This document shows, in pieces, positions 19,318 through 27,558 of a DNA stretch of 64,000 nt. Numbering within the stretch: position 1 is the stretch's first letter; every line of letters starts with the position of its first letter. Made by a program: the position numbers and the translations under genes. The stretch spans positions 1 to 64,000 of the forward strand of contig JAXHSW010000009.1 of the NCBI GenBank assembly GCA_034190295.1. Direction: 5' to 3'. Source of the stretch: Okeania sp034190295. GTDB taxonomy: Bacteria > Cyanobacteriota > Cyanobacteriia > Cyanobacteriales > Microcoleaceae. Below the pieces are notes generated by a model. It saw only the letters and a program-made list of their open reading frames with translations, ran no database searches and was not told the DNA's origin.

Positions 19318-19341
19318 TAACCAGTTATTAGTTATTAGTTA

Positions 19342-19629
19342 TCAGTCATCAATTTTTTCAGTTTTTTTAATGATGGAAAATAAGATTTTGCTAATTTCAT
19401 CTGCGTCTTGATGGATACTTTCAAAGGCTTTTTCTTCAATATAGTTAGTGTCTTTGAGGAGAGATAACCAATACTTTGTTTCTAAGGTTTCTTTATAAGC
19501 TATGGACATTTTAGACCTAAAATCAGCTTGGGATATACCTCCATTTGCTTCTGCTATATTTGCTCCAATAGATGTTCCACTTCTGAGGAGTTGTTTAGAT
19601 AATACATATTCTTTTTTTTCCTCTGTCAA
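19342..19629 (-). CDS. Four-helix-bundle protein (23S rRNA intervening-sequence type)
   Basis: A 95-residue member of the S23/IVP four-helix-bundle family, shown by EYVLSKQLLRSGTSIGANIAEA, a family hallmark (broken here as LLRSGTSIGANIAEA), then SIAYKETLETKYWL. The family consensus starts about 20 residues earlier. In-frame codons before this ATG read AYQFAIRVVKAYKYL, matching that missing part, but further upstream they run into a CAGTTAT array at 19681. The natural start may therefore have been lost or replaced by a non-ATG codon. The cellular role of this family is unclear. Confidence 0.75.
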   Translation of the reverse strand: MTEEKKEYVLSKQLLRSGTSIGANIAEANGGISQADFRSKMSIAYKETLETKYWLSLLKDTNYIEEKAFESIHQDADEISKILFSIIKKTEKIDD

Positions 19630-19680
19630 GTATTTATAAGCTTTGACTACTCTAATGGCAAATTGATAAGCCTTCGGAAT

Positions 19681-19712
19681 CAGTTATCAGTTATCAGTTA
19701 TCAGTTATCAGC
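19681..19712. repeat. CAGTTAT heptamer array at the 5' edge of the helix-bundle gene
   Basis: About five units replace the sequence where the family's first codons would be. Confidence 0.7.
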
Positions 19713-19781
19713 TTTTTTAGTTTAATATTTTGGTCAATCTCATCTAAACCTTTTCAGTCATCAGTTTTTTCAGTCCTTTTA

Positions 19782-19845
19782 ATTTGAAAGATAACCAATA
19801 CTTTGTTTCTCAGGTTTCTTTATAAGCTATAGACATTTTTATATC
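19782..19845 (-). pseudogene. Duplicated fragment of the four-helix-bundle gene
   Basis: AAGATAACCAATACTTTG and TTTCTTTATAAGCTATAGAC repeat the sequence at about 19460-19510 of the intact gene with few changes. The flanks are heptamers and CAGTCATCAG variants. It is a short internal copy left by local duplication. Confidence 0.75.
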
Positions 19846-20048
19846 CATAAGTTTAAGTGCTGAAAACTAAAAACCAAAAGCTGAAAACTGAATAACTGAA
19901 TGGCTGATAACTGATAACTGTTCACTGAAAAGGCTGATAACTGATAACTGATAACTGAATAGCTACCGCCACGGAGCTTTGTTTTATCAGTCCCATAGTT
20001 ATTTTCCTACAGGTTTGATTGATTTGAACATTCTATAAAAAATTTCTC

Positions 20049-20062
20049 CCCGCTAAAGCGGG
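20049..20062 (-). terminator. GC hairpin downstream of the variable-region gene
   Basis: CCCGCT-TT-AGCGGG (minus strand) lies 67 bases after the stop. A T-run follows only seven bases later (GAGAAATTTTTT), so termination is possible. Hairpins downstream of variable regions are also known in diversity-generating retroelements. Confidence 0.45.
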
Positions 20063-20128
20063 ACTGGAAAAAGGAAAGAGGAAAGAAGGGTAAAGGGAAA
20101 AAGAGGAAAAGAAAAGAGTGGAAGAATC

Positions 20129-22981
20129 CTAGGAACGAGGGGCAGACGAAACGAGACGAAAACCCCTATTGTAGTAGAAGAAGTCGGCAATGTAATTGAG
20201 ACGCCAGGCGCAACGGCAAAGCCTAGAAACGTAGCTCCAGCAACCGCCACGGAGCAATCGATAACTATTATTTCCCCCAGTTTCCCAAGCACTTCCGTCA
20301 GTAGGCGCTCCATTATAATTATTGTGCCAAACATCTAGACACCATTCCCAGACATTCCCGTGCATATCGTATAAACCAAAGGCATTGGGAGGAAAATTTC
20401 CTACATCTGTTGTTTGTCCTATTTTCCCCTCATAGTTAACTAACTCAGACGTTATAGTTTCTCCAAAATAGAAAGGAGTAGTCGTCCCGGCGCGACAAGC
20501 ATATTCCCACTGACTCTCGCTGGGCAGGGTATAAGTTTTCCCAGTTTTTTCAGATAGCTTTTGACAAAACTCTACAGCATTATGCCAGTTCACATTTTCT
20601 ACTGGGCGACTTTCTCCTTTAAAGTTAGAAGGATTATTTCCCATAATCGCTTGATACTCGTTTTGAGTAATAGGATATTTGCTCATATAAAAAGGTTGGA
20701 GGCTTACTTGATGTTGCGGACTTTCACTACTTTCTCTTTCCGCCTCATTTTCCGGCGAACCCATGAGAAAACTTCCCCCAGGAATATAAACCATTTCCAA
20801 TTTAATCCCATTACCCAAGTCTTCAATTTTTTGCCTAGCACTTCCCTCAGCACGATGAATAATTTTCCCAGAGTTGTTGACAGTAACTACTTCAAAAGTA
20901 AAGAGTTCCCCTTTCGACTCCCGCCGCCTTTTTTCTTCCGCCTCTCTTTCTAGCCTTTCCCTTTCTTCCTGCCTAATTTTTTCCTCTGCCTGACGTTTAA
21001 TTTCCTCCCAAACACCCAGAACAATATCTCGATTTTTCACCGCTTCATTCAAACCCAAATTTATCGCCCGGTTATAATCATCAAGTGCCTGCTGATATTC
21101 TCCTAATTTATAATAAGCATTACCCCGATAGTAATATGCCCGAGCATGACTAGCATCTAACCCTATAACCTGAGTCAAATCTTCAACTGCCTCTCGATAA
21201 TTTGCCAACTGAATATAAGTCAAACCTCGTCGATAATAACCATCGGCAAATTTAGGATTCAAATCTATAACGTAGCCAAAATCAATAATTGCCTCCTGAT
21301 ATTTTTCCAGATTAAATTTCTCTATTGCCCGCTGGTAACAAGAATTTATTACACTCAATTTTTTCTCCTTAGCCAAACCAACCAAGCAGCGATTAACTTT
21401 AGTAATAAACACCTCATCCAGAGGCAGTAAATTTTCAGCCACCATGTCAAATTTTTCTCTGCCATTCTCGACAGAAAGATAACGGGAATTTAGCCAAGAC
21501 TCCAGGGAAAAATCTAACATTTGTTCTGCAAAAGTAGGATGAGATAAACCAGTCAAACCAAAGGCAATATCCGCAGCAAATTCTGGTACTAATTCCGAGC
21601 GGTCTTTTTCCATTGCTCTGAGACTGCCAATATAACTTTCAACTACCATTTGAAACAGGTCATCTGCCAAACGTCGATCTACAGAAAATTCTGTTTCTAA
21701 CTCTGACAATAATTCTGGTAACTTGGGCGATAAGTTAGTGTGAATTAAATAATGGATGTCGGTAAATAGGGCGACAATAATATTATGATATGCTCCTAAC
21801 AATGCTGATAATTTGCCAAAGTCTTCGCTATTGGTTTTGTAGTGACATTCGATTTCTATTCCATCTGCTGCGAATTCTTGATTTTCTCTATAAATGTTCA
21901 AATTTAAAGGATTATCTCCACCAAATCTTTGATTTATCTCTTGTTCGGTTTTTCCTTTTGCCAAAAGTTTCTGTTTGACATTCGTTTCCCAATGTAAGGC
22001 ACGTTGAATAGCAAATTCGTAGAGAATTTTCGGATAATGTAGGTGAGAAATTATAGTTTTGTAGAAGGGAGATATTTCTTGTCCGCCACTCCAATAGGCA
22101 ACTTGAATATTAATCAAATCTCCATCTACTTCTGATTCTATTAATAGTATGGATTCAGATTTTAAGCGACTAAATATAGCTTTAACTGCACTACCTCCGG
22201 CAAAACGGTTACTATCCCAAGCGTGGTCTATTAATTCTGTTGGTCGTTGTTGGTTTTCTAGAGGATAGTATTTTTGTAGGAAGTTTTTTAAGCATTGGGA
22301 AAGACGCTTTTCTACTTTAGGAAATGCGGAGGTGGAAATTTTATTGAGATGTTCAAAACGGTCATAGTCTATTTCTGGAGGTGCGAGAATTATTTGTAGT
22401 GGAATGGGGTCTCGATCTTGATGATATTCGAGTATTTGCCAGGGATAAATTTTGATTGGCCAGTTGTCTAATTCTTTCATTTGTAGGGCAGCTTCTCGTT
22501 GATATGCTGCGATAAAAATTTGAGTTTCTCGGTTATATTGAGCTAGTTCTATTTGTACTTGTTTATTCTGTTTAAATAGCCATGCTTGAAATTCTTGATT
22601 ACTTTTGGCTATTTGCATATCTACTGCTTTGATAAATTCTTGGAGTTTCCGATTTTCTTGGCATTGGTACTCGACTATTTTTGCTTGAAATTCTTGACGA
22701 GCAATTTCTAGTTTTTGTTGAAATGCTTGATTATTTTGTTGTAAGTCTAGTTGAAATTGTTGATTATTTTGCTGCAACTTAATCTGAGACATAGTACGCA
22801 TATATTCAATCTCAAATTGAGCAGCTATTTGTTTTTCTTGTAATTCTTTTTGATGAACAAGTCGTTGCCCTTCTAATTCTTTTTGCATTGTTCTACCGGA
22901 GGTGCCATTAAAGGCATTAACTATTCCATTCCATGCCATTACAGCTCCGCCAGCAACTGCGGGAAGTAAAGGTAAAACCAT
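20129..22981 (-). CDS. Coiled-coil/TPR/FGE-sulfatase-like protein with DGR-type variable C-terminus
   Basis: A 950-residue protein with an AGGAGAAAAAATT ribosome site. Residues 1-20 are hydrophobic. About 30-165 is a Gln/Glu-rich coiled coil, and 165-540 is a region I do not recognise. TPR units span about 545-655 (DGYYRRGLTYIQLANYREAV, AYYYRGNAYYKLGEYQQAL), and a short Arg/Glu coiled coil follows. A formylglycine-generating-enzyme-like C-type-lectin domain spans about 725-945 (YIPGGSFLMGSPENE, HGNVWEWCLDVW). From residue 910 the family consensus Asn positions carry C, S, Y, V, L, I and F on NNC/NNT codons, as adenine mutagenesis of AAY codons would give. It is probably a ligand-binding protein diversified in trans; no reverse transcriptase is in the window. 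Confidence 0.85.
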   Translation of the reverse strand: MVLPLLPAVAGGAVMAWNGIVNAFNGTSGRTMQKELEGQRLVHQKELQEKQIAAQFEIEYMRTMSQIKLQQNNQQFQLDLQQNNQAFQQKLEIARQEFQAKIVEYQCQENRKLQEFIKAVDMQIAKSNQEFQAWLFKQNKQVQIELAQYNRETQIFIAAYQREAALQMKELDNWPIKIYPWQILEYHQDRDPIPLQIILAPPEIDYDRFEHLNKISTSAFPKVEKRLSQCLKNFLQKYYPLENQQRPTELIDHAWDSNRFAGGSAVKAIFSRLKSESILLIESEVDGDLINIQVAYWSGGQEISPFYKTIISHLHYPKILYEFAIQRALHWETNVKQKLLAKGKTEQEINQRFGGDNPLNLNIYRENQEFAADGIEIECHYKTNSEDFGKLSALLGAYHNIIVALFTDIHYLIHTNLSPKLPELLSELETEFSVDRRLADDLFQMVVESYIGSLRAMEKDRSELVPEFAADIAFGLTGLSHPTFAEQMLDFSLESWLNSRYLSVENGREKFDMVAENLLPLDEVFITKVNRCLVGLAKEKKLSVINSCYQRAIEKFNLEKYQEAIIDFGYVIDLNPKFADGYYRRGLTYIQLANYREAVEDLTQVIGLDASHARAYYYRGNAYYKLGEYQQALDDYNRAINLGLNEAVKNRDIVLGVWEEIKRQAEEKIRQEERERLEREAEEKRRRESKGELFTFEVVTVNNSGKIIHRAEGSARQKIEDLGNGIKLEMVYIPGGSFLMGSPENEAERESSESPQHQVSLQPFYMSKYPITQNEYQAIMGNNPSNFKGESRPVENVNWHNAVEFCQKLSEKTGKTYTLPSESQWEYACRAGTTTPFYFGETITSELVNYEGKIGQTTDVGNFPPNAFGLYDMHGNVWEWCLDVWHNNYNGAPTDGSAWETGGNNSYRLLRGGCWSYVSRLCRCAWRLNYIADFFYYNRGFRLVSSAPRS
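20148..20247 (-). other. Candidate DGR variable region and IMH-like end
   Basis: On the minus strand, codons after GGCGGT read TGC TGG AGC TAC GTT, later CTT, CTC, AAT, TAC, ATT, and TTC TTC TAC TAC AAT. Constant blocks (CGT, GCC, GAC) lie between. Downstream, GGGGTTTTCGTCTCGTTTCG and CTGCCCCTCG form a G/C-rich A-poor tract like the initiation-of-mutagenic-homing site. Confidence 0.65.
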
Positions 22982-23189
22982 AATTTTTTCTCCTGTAATT
23001 TTAATTTTTTAGTAGGTTCAAAGAGTTTGATAAATGTTGGGTTTATCCTCCGGATAAGCTCCGCTAACCTTCTTCAACCCAACCTACATATTGGGAGGGA
23101 ATATTTCCGCATAATTTCTGATTATTATTGAAATTACTTCCTAAGCAATCTTAGTTTCTGAGAGATTACTTTTCTAATGTTAGGTTTAT

Positions 23190-23309
23190 CAAAATAATAT
23201 TGGTCTAAAACCCCGCCTTAAAAGGCGCAATATTTTTGGAGAGTTGCTCACGCATCCCCGTTACAAAAATAACTTCTGACTTCTGACTTCTGACTTCTGA
23301 CTTCGTTAA
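23190..23309 (+). repeat. R6 element, filled site
   Basis: It lies between TTTATC and TAGGCGATCGCC, which are adjacent in the other copy (about 23823-23840). It starts AAAATAATATTGGTC, contains ACCCCGCCTTAAAAGGCG and ends with four CTTCTGA heptamers and CTTCGTTAAC. A related copy is at 57614-57746. Confidence 0.75.
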
Positions 23310-23547
23310 CTAGGCGATCGCCTCTATTTCAGATTCATCAACCTAACCTAAATTATCTAGGTAAAAATTTATCTACATTTTTTTCCTCTCATTATCAATT
23401 TAGCAATCTGAGTAATAGAAAATTTTTCCAAATTAGATGTAAATCTTATCTAAATGTTGGGTTTCGTTGCCATGACAGTAGCATTAAAAATGGTGCGTTA
23501 CGCTCCACTTCGTTCCACTAACACACCCTACTGGACTGCGGGAATTA

Positions 23548-23647
23548 NNNNNNNNNNNNNNNNNNNNNNNNNNNNNNNNNNNNNNNNNNNNNNNNNNNNN
23601 NNNNNNNNNNNNNNNNNNNNNNNNNNNNNNNNNNNNNNNNNNNNNNN
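23548..23647. other. Assembly gap (100 N)
   Basis: Exactly 100 N between the two copies of a duplicated block; the size is nominal. Confidence 0.99.
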
Positions 23648-24057
23648 TAAAAAGCTTAATAAATGTTGGGTTTATCCTCCGGATAAGCTCCGCTAACCTG
23701 TATCAACCAAACCTACACTATCTGTGATTGAGAAGGGAATATTTCACTATTATTTCTGATTATTATTGAAAGTACTCCCTAAGCAATCTTAGTTTCTGAG
23801 AAATTACTTTTCTAATATTAGATTTATCTAGGCGATCGCCTCCATTTAAGATTCCTCAATCTAACCTAGATTATCTAGGGAGAAATTTATCTATATCTTT
23901 TCTCCTCTCATTATCAATTTAGCAATCTGAGTAATATAAAATTTTTCCAAATTAGATGTAAATCTTATCTAAATGTTGGGTTTATGAACGAAATCCCACC
24001 TACATTATCTGCCATTGCCAGTGAGATATTTTAATCATAACCCAACCCACTCTTAAA

Positions 24058-24624
24058 CTAAACAGATAAAATTTTATCTACTGTTAATTGTAACTCTGAA
24101 AAAATACCAGAAATAATTACATCCCGATCGCTAAATTCTTCTGCTTCATAAAACCCATTTACCAAAGTCAACACAGATATTTTTTGTGCCTCATAATCAA
24201 CTATCCAATATTCAGGAATTTCTCTAACAGCATATTCCGATCGCTTAAACCGATAATCATCATCTCTATTACCAGGACTAACAATTTCTACTGCTAAAAT
24301 AGGGGCAGAATCTAAAATAGCAGTAGTCATATTTTTGAGTAATTCTGTTTGTTGGGAAGTAATAATTGTTAAATCGGGAATGCGAGATTTATTAATAGCA
24401 GTTCTAATGCCGATATTTCCTGGCATTACCTGCCAAGTAGCATTTATTCTGATAATTTCTTGATAAAATTCCTGAAATAAAAAAGTCAAAATTAAAGCAT
24501 GAATTCCACTAGGAGGTGTCAAAGATATAAGTTCTCCATTGACTAATTCATATTTATTATCTGTACTATCTTGATATTGCGAATATTCAGCAAAGGTGTA
24601 AATTTTGGGTTTAGTTTCAATCAT
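24058..24624 (-). CDS. Uma2-family (DUF820) putative endonuclease
   Basis: I take the start at the MIETKPKIYTFAEY Met, giving 188 residues, the usual Uma2 length. An upstream in-frame ATG at 24771 would add 49 residues encoded by CCCGC/GGGCA repeats. The PD-(D/E)XK residues are visible: Glu in YELVNGELI, Asp in SRIPDLTII and Glu in AVEIVSPGN. The family is greatly expanded in cyanobacteria; it is nuclease-like, with its true role unknown. It is followed by repeat-rich DNA and preceded by a gene on the same strand. Confidence 0.85.
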   Translation of the reverse strand: MIETKPKIYTFAEYSQYQDSTDNKYELVNGELISLTPPSGIHALILTFLFQEFYQEIIRINATWQVMPGNIGIRTAINKSRIPDLTIITSQQTELLKNMTTAILDSAPILAVEIVSPGNRDDDYRFKRSEYAVREIPEYWIVDYEAQKISVLTLVNGFYEAEEFSDRDVIISGIFSELQLTVDKILSV

Positions 24625-24721
24625 TATTTTTGGGAATTGGTCTGATTTGATTTTTGTAGTGCGGGCATCTTGCCCGCTATTTATTTTTTGCCCACTATTT
24701 ATTTTTTTGCCTTCCCAAAAA

Positions 24722-25795
24722 TTAATTGGCTCCACCATAATAGGAACATAATAAATAAGCAGCACCACCAACTACTCCCTTATTAGTATGGGAAACTTGA
24801 ATGCCTCCTTCATTATAAATATTGCCATTATTACCTACCCAACCAACTGCATGATTATGATTATCATAAATCTTACCATCCGTACCTGCATATCCTAGAT
24901 AATTATAACCAGAATTATAAACTTTACGACCTTTTAAATAACCTACATAATGACCATAGCGATCGCTACTTGTATGTAGGTCAATATGACCTGCATTATC
25001 TATAGTTGTGTAAGGATATTTATCATCATAATTATATGCAGCAGCGGTGGATGAATGAAATTCCAAATGAAATTCCAAACGATGACTAGATAAACCAATA
25101 TTTTGATTCTCAAAAGTATGAGAACTTAAACTTAAATTATTTTGCTCTTGCTGAAAGTTAGAAATTTCTGGTGGTAGAGCATGAGAGTTTACTCCAGAAA
25201 TTTCTGTACCAAAATTTTGATGTTCAAATTGCTGCTGCTGATGAAAACTATCAGTCGAATTCTGGTTTAAGTCTTGATTTATCTCATCCGGAGTTGAGGA
25301 AAAATCATCATTATTAAGTAAACCAGAATTGTCACTAATACTGCCATCTTGATTTGACAAATTATCGGATGAAAAATTATTTTGAACCAAGTCTGGATTT
25401 TCCCCTAAACCCATATTGAAATTTTGATAGTCGAATTGTTGTTGCTGATGAAAATTATCGGTCAAATTTTGGTTTAAGTCTTGATTTATCTCATCCGGAG
25501 TTGAGGATAAATCATCATTATTAAGTAAACCAGAATTATCACTAATACCACTATCTTGATTTGCCAAATTATCGGATGAAAAATCATTTTGAACCAAGTC
25601 TGGATTTTCCCCTAAACCCATATTGAAATTTTGATAGTCGAATTGTTGTTGCTGATGAAAATTATCGGTCAAATTTTGGTTTAAGTCTTGATTTATCTCA
25701 TCCGGAGTTGAGGAAAAATCATCATTGTTAAGTAAACCAGAATTGTCACTAATACTGCCATCTTGATTTGCCAAATTATCAAATAAATTGTTCAT
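24722..25795 (-). CDS. Repeat protein: Asn/Gln/Asp-rich 65-residue repeats plus Gly/Tyr-rich beta repeats
   Basis: I take the start at MNNLFDN (357 residues). Upstream in-frame codons come partly from an R1 fragment and are unlikely to be used. Residues 1-200 are three nearly identical 65-residue units (SGLLNNDDFSSTPDEINQDL, FHQQQQFDYQNFNMGLGENP), about 195 bp each, so recently amplified. The C-terminal 110 residues have short repeats (GHYVGYLKGRKVYNSGYNYL, YAGTDGKIYDNHNHAVGWVG) of the kind that form small beta propeller- or flower-like folds. No signal peptide or membrane helix is seen. Function is unknown. Confidence 0.7.
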   Translation of the reverse strand: MNNLFDNLANQDGSISDNSGLLNNDDFSSTPDEINQDLNQNLTDNFHQQQQFDYQNFNMGLGENPDLVQNDFSSDNLANQDSGISDNSGLLNNDDLSSTPDEINQDLNQNLTDNFHQQQQFDYQNFNMGLGENPDLVQNNFSSDNLSNQDGSISDNSGLLNNDDFSSTPDEINQDLNQNSTDSFHQQQQFEHQNFGTEISGVNSHALPPEISNFQQEQNNLSLSSHTFENQNIGLSSHRLEFHLEFHSSTAAAYNYDDKYPYTTIDNAGHIDLHTSSDRYGHYVGYLKGRKVYNSGYNYLGYAGTDGKIYDNHNHAVGWVGNNGNIYNEGGIQVSHTNKGVVGGAAYLLCSYYGGAN

Positions 25796-25884
25796 AGTAG
25801 GATTTGCTGAATAAATAGAATGTTTGTATTTGTAGCAAAGAAAGAGTTGGTTAGGACAGAGATTGATCATAAACCTGAGACAGA

Positions 25885-25945
25885 GAAAAACTTTTACCAA
25901 AAAATTGTGGTATAAAGCCTCCCCTTTTAAGGCTATAAAAAAAAA
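25885..25945 (+). repeat. R1 dispersed element, partial copy
   Basis: TTACCAAAAAATTGTGG, then TATAAAGCCTCCCC and a TTTTAAGG block, followed by GAGAATATTCC. It sits in the leader of the repeat-protein gene. Confidence 0.6.
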
Positions 25946-26064
25946 GAGAATATTCCATATTTCAAGTTTGAAAAATTTAGTAGTGCGCCTTTTATGGGGG
26001 TTTAAATCTCCCATTATACACGCCAGATAAGCTGACTGCTGATTGCTGAGTGCTGACTGCTAAT

Positions 26065-27558
26065 TCAAACTAAAGCTTTTAATAAAGTCTGAAGTTTTAG
26101 TTGAACTTCTGCTAATTCTTTCTCTGGTTTTGAACCAGCAACTATACCTGCACCTGCAAAAAGTCTGGTGCGGTCTCCGTCTATTAATGCTGACCTAATA
26201 CCCACCACAAATTCCCCATTTCCTTGATAGTCTATCCAACCTATAGGTGCTGCATAAAGCGATCGCTCAAAAGTTTCAAAATTATGTATTTGTTGTTGAG
26301 CAGCATCTCTAGGAACTCCTGCTACTGCTGGGGTAGGATGTAGCTCTGCTAGGATTTCTAATAGATGAATATTTTGGGAAATTTCTGCTGTAATTGGTGT
26401 CCATAAATGCTGAATATTTGACAATTGTAATAGATGGGGTTGAGGTGGGTAATGAGGATTTAATCCTAAATCTTGGAGATGTTTAATAATAAAATCTATG
26501 ACAAATTGATGTTCTCGTAAATCTTTTTCACTGCATAATAAATTCTTGGCTAATTTGACATCTTGAGTTGAGGTTTTACCTCTAGGTGCTGAACCTGCTA
26601 AAGCGTCTGTAATTAATTGGTTATTATTAATACTAATTAACCTTTCCGGACTTGCGCCTATGAAATTTTGACCTTTGCCATTACTGGTAGAAAATACATA
26701 GCAGTCTGGATAAATGAATCGTAAGTTATTTAAAGACTGAATTAAGTTAACAGGGGTTTGAGAATATATGTCTATGGCGTGGGCTAAAACTATTTTTTTT
26801 AAAGAATTTGAATTAATTAAATCTAGAGCGGAAGCTACCGATTTTTTAAAGTCTTGTAAATGATTGGGATTAATTTTCCGAAGATTTCCGCGAGGCTTGG
26901 TTAAACTTGATAAAGAAGTATTATTTATTTGAGTAATTTGCTGATATTTGTGCCAAATTATCTGGGAAATATTTTGAATATTTATGGAAGTAGTGATAAC
27001 TGTATTAATAACAAGTATACAGCGATTATTTTTCTGAGTAATTTGCCACTTTGGCAAAAATATAGTTGCGGAAGGAAAGTGAGAATTTATAGATAGTTTC
27101 TCTTGATAATTACCATTTTGAGAAACATCTAGATTGATTTGGGAATCTTCTTCAAAGAAAGTAAAACTACAAAAAAAGTGAGGACCTGAAAATGGTAAAT
27201 GTGTTGCACCTAAAACAATTTTATTGTTAAGACATGACTGAATAAAAGATCGAGCTTGTGAGAAACGATTTCCACTCGTAACAGTCAAGTGGGTAGCAGC
27301 ATCTACAGCAGCGATCGCTAAGGTATTTTTGTCAGTATTTGTTTTTCCAATAATTTGTTTTTCTAGATAGAAATGTAGTTGATGGGGTTCACAAATTTCC
27401 TGCAATACTGCTAGGGGATCTACTGGTAATATTTCCACAGAAATACTAATGACTTTTTTCTGCACCTGTTCTGTTAATGTCTGTTGACAATTTAACAGAA
27501 ACTGATGCAGGTCTTGGCAGCTTTGAAATAGATTAACAGAAGTGGGTATTACAGGCAT
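26065..27558 (-). CDS. menF: Isochorismate synthase MenF
   Basis: A chorismate-binding enzyme that makes isochorismate, the first step to phylloquinone. I choose MPVIPTSVNLF (497 residues); a Met nine codons earlier is possible. The C-terminal domain has KIVLAHAIDIY with the expected Lys, then HPTPAVAGVPRDAA, FERSLYAAPIGWID and GAGIVAGSKPEKEL. These match MenF/EntC rather than anthranilate synthase. It is divergent from menA with about 1.07 kb between them. Confidence 0.95.
   Translation of the reverse strand: MPVIPTSVNLFQSCQDLHQFLLNCQQTLTEQVQKKVISISVEILPVDPLAVLQEICEPHQLHFYLEKQIIGKTNTDKNTLAIAAVDAATHLTVTSGNRFSQARSFIQSCLNNKIVLGATHLPFSGPHFFCSFTFFEEDSQINLDVSQNGNYQEKLSINSHFPSATIFLPKWQITQKNNRCILVINTVITTSINIQNISQIIWHKYQQITQINNTSLSSLTKPRGNLRKINPNHLQDFKKSVASALDLINSNSLKKIVLAHAIDIYSQTPVNLIQSLNNLRFIYPDCYVFSTSNGKGQNFIGASPERLISINNNQLITDALAGSAPRGKTSTQDVKLAKNLLCSEKDLREHQFVIDFIIKHLQDLGLNPHYPPQPHLLQLSNIQHLWTPITAEISQNIHLLEILAELHPTPAVAGVPRDAAQQQIHNFETFERSLYAAPIGWIDYQGNGEFVVGIRSALIDGDRTRLFAGAGIVAGSKPEKELAEVQLKLQTLLKALV

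Larger units (their letters stand above)
18277..19341. other. Non-coding stretch of about 1 kb
   Basis: No gene is supported. It contains a strong inverted repeat (18931-18967), a GTTGGGTTT...AACCCAACC inverted motif at about 19023-19051, and a long CAGTTAT array. Confidence 0.5.
22982..24057. other. Duplicated intergenic block around a scaffold gap
   Basis: No gene. A roughly 330-bp sequence occurs twice, 23029-23462 and 23651-23982. Both begin near AATGTTGGGTTTATCCTCCG and end TAAATGTTGGGTTT. The first copy carries a 120-base extra segment (R6). Inverted TTGGGTT/AACCCAA motifs punctuate it. Confidence 0.75.

Noticed and set aside
20053..20334. Second minus-strand frame over the end of the variable-region gene
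   Set aside because: Shadow of the FGE-like domain in another frame.
24625..24771. Longer N-terminus for the Uma2 protein
   Set aside because: The extra codons are CCCGC/GGGCA repeat sequence and exceed the family length.
25796..26014. Longer N-terminus for the repeat protein
   Set aside because: In-frame codons include an R1 fragment; MNNLFDN begins the repeat unit directly.
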